Shown: positions 24,259 through 27,557 of the stretch, piece by piece
Layout of the letters: each line of letters begins with the position of its first letter
How positions within the stretch are numbered: position 1 is the first letter of the stretch
Source: DATDRS01 sp035291605
GTDB taxonomy: Bacteria; Chloroflexota; Anaerolineae; Anaerolineales; UBA6663
DNA: 27,557 bases
Direction: 5' to 3'
NCBI GenBank assembly: GCA_035291605.1
Contig: DATDRS010000204.1
Location: 1-27,557 of the forward strand
Position numbers and translations under genes: made by a program
Notes under the pieces: model-generated
The model's database searches: none
The model's input: only the letters and a program-made list of their open reading frames with translations
What the model was told of the DNA's origin: nothing

Positions 24259-25314
24259 TTAAGCCTCCTCGACTTTGAATAGGCCGGTCCAGCCCAATTC
24301 TGTGAATTCCGTGACGTGGGCGTGGAACATGTAAAGGCCGGGGTACTTATAGCTAAACTCCAGGATGCCGCGCTGGGCCTGCCCCTGGATGACGGTGTCA
24401 GTGTACTCGCTCGGCGTCAGGCTGGTGCCGGTCGGGTAGTAGTGGAAGAAGTTCGCGTGCAGGTGGAACGAGTTGAGCAGGTCGAACTCCAGGATGTTCA
24501 CCAGGTAAACACGGACTTTCTCGCCGGCTTTGATCGTGATCGGATGGTTCTGATAATGGAACGGGATGCCGTTGACCGCGTAAAAGTCGTTTTCGTCGTC
24601 GAAGTCAATATCCAGGCCGTGCATGACCATGACGAACTCGCGGTCTACCGGCGGCCGGCCCTCCTTCGGGTCAATGATGAACGCCCCGTACAAGCCCTTG
24701 GCAATGTGCCGGGCCAGCGGCATGACGTGGCAGTGGTACAGGTGCAGGCCGAACGGCTCGGCGTCGAACTCGTAGACGAACGACTCTCCCGGCTGAATCG
24801 GCTCGAAGACCCCGTCCATGTTGGCCGGGTGGATGCCGTGAAAGTGAATGGTGTGCGGATGCTCACTACCGTTAGTGAAATGGATGCGAAGCCGGTCGCC
24901 TTCGCGGGCGCGCAGGGCCGGCCCTGGAAGGCGCCCGTTGTAGACCCAGGCAGGGAACTGGATGCCCGGCGCGACTTCGATGCTCTTGTCCCCAGAGAAC
25001 AGCCGGTATTCGCGCAGCGTCTGGCCGTTGGGCAGGGTGCTTGCCTCGCCGTAGTCAAACTCGGTGAGCGTATCGCTGGGATTGAAGCCATTCGCCGCGT
25101 GATTCACCTCGCCGTTGAAATTGGGCATGACCATGCCTGACATGGCCACGCCGTGCGCCATGCCCGGCATGACGAGCTGGCCCGCGCCGGTATAGCTGGC
25201 GGGTGGTTGGGGAACAGCATTGCAGGCGGCCAGCGCGCTGGCGCCAGCCAGCCCCGTCGCCCCCAGCAAACCCGCTTTGAGAAAACTTCTGCGAGAAACT
25301 GCTTTGGTAGTCAT
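24259..25314 (-). CDS. Tat-exported two-domain multicopper oxidase
   Basis: 351 residues. SRRSFLKAG (7-15) is a Tat motif, and LAAC (Cys31) also fits a lipobox, so it is exported folded and possibly lipidated. A Met/His-rich stretch follows (VMPGMAHGVAMSGMVMP, about 48-64). Domain 1 has His154/157/159 (HTIHFHG) and HCH (194-196) with Cys195 and His203 as type 1 ligands. Domain 2 has HLH (284-286) and HAH (331-333) but no Cys. A type 1 site only in domain 1 is the type-C two-domain arrangement. Such enzymes oxidise metals, phenols or nitrogen species; ferroxidase or manganese oxidase activity would suit the neighbours. Six bases follow the DtxR stop. Confidence 0.92.
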   Translation of the reverse strand: MTTKAVSRRSFLKAGLLGATGLAGASALAACNAVPQPPASYTGAGQLVMPGMAHGVAMSGMVMPNFNGEVNHAANGFNPSDTLTEFDYGEASTLPNGQTLREYRLFSGDKSIEVAPGIQFPAWVYNGRLPGPALRAREGDRLRIHFTNGSEHPHTIHFHGIHPANMDGVFEPIQPGESFVYEFDAEPFGLHLYHCHVMPLARHIAKGLYGAFIIDPKEGRPPVDREFVMVMHGLDIDFDDENDFYAVNGIPFHYQNHPITIKAGEKVRVYLVNILEFDLLNSFHLHANFFHYYPTGTSLTPSEYTDTVIQGQAQRGILEFSYKYPGLYMFHAHVTEFTELGWTGLFKVEEA

Positions 25315-25320
25315 CTCTCA

Positions 25321-25980
25321 TCACTCCACTTCCACAAAGATTTTGTCGGTGACTTTCTTGCCGAGGGCGTGCGAGCGCCTCCCTACGGTGACATGCATGG
25401 GGCCGTCGAAGGGCGATTTTTCGGTGATCTCCATTTTGATCTGCGGGCTGATGCCCAACTCGGCGAGGTAGCGCAGGAGCGCGGGGTCGGAATCGCTCAC
25501 GCGCGCGACGCGCACGGTCCGCCCGGCCTCGATTTCGGAGAGGCTGAGGCGGCTGTGCGCAGCCACCGAGCCGTCTTTGGCCGGGATGGGGTCGCCGTGC
25601 GGGTCCAGCGCCGGGTCGCCGAGCAGGGCGCAGATTTTGTCTTCGAACTCTTCGGAGATGACGTGTTCGAGTTTCTCGGCCTCGGCGTCCACCCGGTCCC
25701 ACTCGTAGCCGAGCGACTCGGCCAGGTACAGCTCGATCAGCCGGTGATGGCGGATGACCTCGAGCGCGATCTTGCGGCCCGCCGGAGTGAGCGCGACCCC
25801 GTGGTGGCGTTCGTAGTTCACCAGCCTGGGGCGGCCCTCGGCCAGTTTTTGGAGCATACCGGTGACGGAGGCCGGAGAGATTTTGAGGTGCTCGGCGAGC
25901 GCCGTGGTGCTCACCTTGCCATAATCCTCTTCGAGCTCGTAGATGGCCTTGAGGTAGTCCTCGGCGGCGTGCGAAATCAT
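25321..25980 (-). CDS. DtxR/MntR-family metal-dependent repressor
   Basis: 219 residues: winged helix (about 1-70, with SPASVTGMLQKL as recognition region), dimerization domain (71-135, ending DPHGDPIP), and a C-terminal SH3/FeoA-like domain (about 145-219). Metal-binding positions are mixed: Asp8 as in MntR; His79, Glu83, Glu105 and His106 as in both families; Glu102 as in MntR where DtxR has Cys; Asp98 where DtxR has His. Fe(II) or Mn(II) is therefore possible, with Mn slightly favoured at this site. GGAG lies seven bases before the ATG. It is the first gene of the operon and has a palindromic operator in its leader, so autoregulation is likely. Confidence 0.94.
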   Translation of the reverse strand: MISHAAEDYLKAIYELEEDYGKVSTTALAEHLKISPASVTGMLQKLAEGRPRLVNYERHHGVALTPAGRKIALEVIRHHRLIELYLAESLGYEWDRVDAEAEKLEHVISEEFEDKICALLGDPALDPHGDPIPAKDGSVAAHSRLSLSEIEAGRTVRVARVSDSDPALLRYLAELGISPQIKMEITEKSPFDGPMHVTVGRRSHALGKKVTDKIFVEVE

Positions 25981-26021
25981 TTCGTATCTCCGAAAGGCTT
26001 AATTAGCCCAATCAAACACAA

Positions 26022-26041
26022 AATTTAGGCACACCTAAATT
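26022..26041. promoter_or_regulatory. DtxR-family operator (perfect inverted repeat)
   Basis: AATTTAGG, spacer CACA, CCTAAATT: two exact 8-base half-sites. The TTAGG/CCTAA halves match the DtxR/IdeR/MntR operator type. It covers about +1 to +20 of the promoter at 26049-26077, ideal for blocking initiation. Confidence 0.85.
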
Positions 26042-26048
26042 CTTGAGG

Positions 26049-26077
26049 ATTATAACGCGCTCCCGGGCGGTTGTCAA
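26049..26077 (-). promoter_or_regulatory. Consensus sigma-70 promoter of the metal operon
   Basis: On the minus strand, TTGACA (26072-26077), a 17-base spacer and TATAAT (26049-26054) match the consensus at all twelve positions. Transcription would start near 26042, giving a leader of about 60 bases. A promoter this strong suits tight repression by the adjacent operator. Confidence 0.88.
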
Positions 26078-26100
26078 CTGGTACGCGAGGCCCGGCGGGG

Positions 26101-26106
26101 TATAAT
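26101..26106 (+). promoter_or_regulatory. -10 element giving a probable leaderless transcript
   Basis: TATAAT ends six bases before the ATG at 26113 and no ribosome-binding site is present, as at obgE. No good -35 is seen (CTGGTA at 26078-26083 is at the right distance). It is divergent from the metal-operon promoter; the two start points are about 70 bases apart. Confidence 0.5.
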
Positions 26107-26112
26107 GGCGGC

Positions 26113-26937
26113 ATGGACGAAAAGCGCGATGTGAGCAACCTGCGCCGCATCCGTGAGGTCAACTGGGCCGAGATTGAGGCTGAGGAGACGCGGTTGTTGC
26201 GCCAGATGACGCCAGCCGAGGGCATTCGGGAGTATCTGGCTTTGCGGAACGAGTTTGAAGCATGGCTGGCGCGGGATGAAGCGGCAGAAGGGGCGGAGCG
26301 TATTGCGCACCTTGTCCGGTTGCAGGAACGACTGGGGAGGCTGGACGAGTGGAAAGGAGACCCAGTGGACAAACTGATTGAGGCGCTGACTCGGCTTCAA
26401 AGTCTCCTCGAGGAGGCCGGGATTCCCTCGGCGGCTATCGGTGGGCTGGCGGTGGGCGCGTGGGGCAAGGCGCGCCTAACCCGCGATGTGGATATAAAAA
26501 TTCTCTTGCGCCGCGACGAGCGCCAGCGGCTGTTAGATTTGCTTGCGCCGAAGTATCGCTCACTACACGCCGATTGGGATCAGGCTTTGCGACACAATGG
26601 CATCGCCTTCATCCTCACGCCGGAGGGAGTCCGTATTGACGTGATGTTGACCGATATTGAGTTTGACGAGCACGTTATTGCGCGGGCAAAAATGATAGAA
26701 ATTGCCCCAGGCCGGCAGGCGCGGGTTTGTTCGCCGGAAGACTTAATTGTGTTGAAAATCATTGCCGGCCGCCCGCAAGATGAAATTGATGTCGCCAGTA
26801 TCATTCAAAAGCAGGGGGAACAACTGGATAATGCTTACATTCTGGATTGGCTCAGGAAATTTGAACAAGCGATTGACGACAGCACATTGGTGAGACGATA
26901 CCAACAGGCCAGGGCACGATACCATCGGAGCAGATGA
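26113..26937 (+). CDS. Nucleotidyltransferase with N-terminal helical domain
   Basis: 274 residues. Residues 1-80 are helical and charged, with RLLRQMTPAEGIREYLALR and LVRLQERLGRLDEW. Residues about 86-250 form a nucleotidyltransferase-like domain: AIGGLAVGAWGKARLTRDVD (the GG...T.DVD core, with a later IDVM as the third acidic position) and CSPEDLIVLKIIAGRPQDEID, as in AbiEii/MNT-like toxins and other minimal nucleotidyltransferases. The N-terminal part resembles small proteins that sit upstream of such enzymes, so this may be an in-frame fusion of a two-gene pair. AGGAG followed by an in-frame GTG at the domain border (26355-26367) would allow separate translation. Toxin-antitoxin function is inference. 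The stop overlaps the JAMM gene. Confidence 0.78.
   Translation: MDEKRDVSNLRRIREVNWAEIEAEETRLLRQMTPAEGIREYLALRNEFEAWLARDEAAEGAERIAHLVRLQERLGRLDEWKGDPVDKLIEALTRLQSLLEEAGIPSAAIGGLAVGAWGKARLTRDVDIKILLRRDERQRLLDLLAPKYRSLHADWDQALRHNGIAFILTPEGVRIDVMLTDIEFDEHVIARAKMIEIAPGRQARVCSPEDLIVLKIIAGRPQDEIDVASIIQKQGEQLDNAYILDWLRKFEQAIDDSTLVRRYQQARARYHRSR
26355..26367 (+). promoter_or_regulatory. Possible internal translation start at the domain border
   Basis: AGGAG (26355-26359), five bases, then an in-frame GTG (26365-26367) beginning VDKLIEALTRLQSLLEEAG, exactly where the nucleotidyltransferase domain starts. Confidence 0.4.
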
Positions 26938-27344
26938 TCCGCCCCCTAATTTTGAAAGTTGTTCACTGGCAAACCATCCTCGCCCACCTGCAAAACGAAC
27001 TCCCCAACGAGGCCTGCGGCCTGCTCGGCGGGGTGAACGGGGTGGTGCAGAAGGTATACCTGATGGAAAATGCCGCCCACAACCCGTGGGAGTACCGGAT
27101 GCACCCCGTCGCGCAGGTGCGGGTGATGCTCGAAATTGAAGCGGCAGGCTGGGAGTTGAGCAGCATCTTTCATTCGCATCCCGGCGGCCCGCCCGTCCCC
27201 TCGGCCGCCGACGTCGCTCAGGCCTATTATCCGGAATCCGTGTATCTCATCTTCGCGCCGGACGAGCGCGGCGCGTGGCGCGGGCGCGGATTTCGCATTG
27301 ACGAAGGGCGCGTCGAGGAAACGCCGGTGCAGGTGGCAGGGTAA
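26934..27344 (+). CDS. JAMM/Mov34-type metalloprotease
   Basis: 136 residues. The zinc site is complete: Glu26 (NEACGLLGG), His80 and His82 with Ser90 and Asp93 in FHSHPGGPPVPSAADV, the E...HxH-x7-S-x2-D pattern of JAMM proteases. Size and sequence fit the small bacterial group that includes the Mec/CysO-type peptidases, which cut C-terminal extensions from ubiquitin-like sulfur carriers. No sulfur-carrier or cysteine-synthase gene is in the window. The ATG overlaps the nucleotidyltransferase stop as ATGA, so the two are co-translated, though no functional link is known to me. Confidence 0.93.
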   Translation: MIRPLILKVVHWQTILAHLQNELPNEACGLLGGVNGVVQKVYLMENAAHNPWEYRMHPVAQVRVMLEIEAAGWELSSIFHSHPGGPPVPSAADVAQAYYPESVYLIFAPDERGAWRGRGFRIDEGRVEETPVQVAG

Positions 27345-27394
27345 CTTTCCCTCGCGGTTGCGTTTCAAACAGGGCCGTTGTGAACCACGCGCCA

Positions 27395-27425
27395 GGCCGG
27401 GCGGTCGCTGCAGATTGGCCCGGCC
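27395..27425 (+). terminator. GC-rich hairpin before plsY
   Basis: GGCCGGGC (27395-27402) and GCCCGGCC (27418-27425) are perfect complements around a 15-base loop, followed by GGATAGGCTCTTTCTG. It could end the nucleotidyltransferase-JAMM transcript; the T run is poor. Confidence 0.4.
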
Positions 27426-27455
27426 CGGATAGGCTCTTTCTGTCAGGAGGCTTTC

Positions 27456-27557
27456 ATGTGGCTGATCCCGGTTCTCATGGGGGTGGGATATTTGCTTGGC
27501 TCTATCCCGAGCGGGTTCCTGATCGTCAGGGTCTTTTCCGGGCAGGATGTGCGGCAG
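27456..27557 (+). CDS. plsY: Glycerol-3-phosphate acyltransferase PlsY (N-terminus only)
   Basis: The first 34 codons before the window ends. GYLLGSIPSGFLIVRVFSG is the conserved first membrane segment and GSIPSGF-type motif of PlsY, which transfers acyl groups from acyl phosphate to glycerol-3-phosphate at the membrane in phospholipid synthesis. AGGAGG (27445-27450) lies five bases before the ATG at 27456. The rest of the gene is outside the window. Confidence 0.85.
   Translation, partial: MWLIPVLMGVGYLLGSIPSGFLIVRVFSGQDVRQ

Overview
This window looks like a GC-rich bacterial chromosome, most likely Chloroflexota (Anaerolineae-like). That assignment is inference. It rests on the gene content (obgE next to nadD, DUF4058, TolB-like repeat membrane proteins, DtxR/FeoA proteins, tandem isoprenylcysteine-methyltransferase-like genes), on short REP-like palindromes, and on frequent ATGA/GTGA start-stop overlaps. 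I see no rRNA, tRNA, CRISPR array or transposase.

Layout. 1-5652 (minus): three tandem paralogues of a single-pass membrane protein with C-terminal TolB/PD40-type propeller repeats, joined by 4-base overlaps; the last runs off the window edge and one carries a LysM domain. 5653-5958: divergent regulatory stretch with a palindromic dispersed repeat. 5959-9894 (plus): obgE, a small membrane protein, an MFS transporter, nadD and a DUF3267 membrane zincin. 10051-11777 (minus): a histone-H1-like Lys/Ala/Pro protein, a zinc-ribbon protein with a basic tail, and an EamA transporter. 11836-15239 (plus): Mn-type superoxide dismutase, a 7Fe-type ferredoxin, an aspartase/fumarase-family lyase and a 5'-truncated DUF4058 gene.

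15467-25980 (minus) is the most interesting part: eleven closely packed genes reading from a DtxR/MntR-family repressor through a Tat-exported two-domain multicopper oxidase, a ZIP transporter with an extra exported domain, a lipoprotein cupredoxin, two ICMT-like methyltransferases, a CDF exporter, a PEP-utilizing-type protein without its ATP-grasp domain, a membrane-anchored DtxR fused to two FeoA-like domains, and FeoB split into separate GTPase and membrane proteins. A consensus sigma-70 promoter (TTGACA-17-TATAAT) with a perfect 20-base inverted repeat of DtxR-box type at its start point lies upstream. I read this as one metal-responsive locus combining extracytoplasmic copper redox chemistry with Fe/Mn/Zn import and export. 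The gene order, domains and promoter are visible; the joint function is inference.

26113-27557 (plus): a nucleotidyltransferase with an extra N-terminal helical domain, a JAMM/Mov34 metalloprotease overlapping it by 4 bases, and the first 34 codons of plsY.
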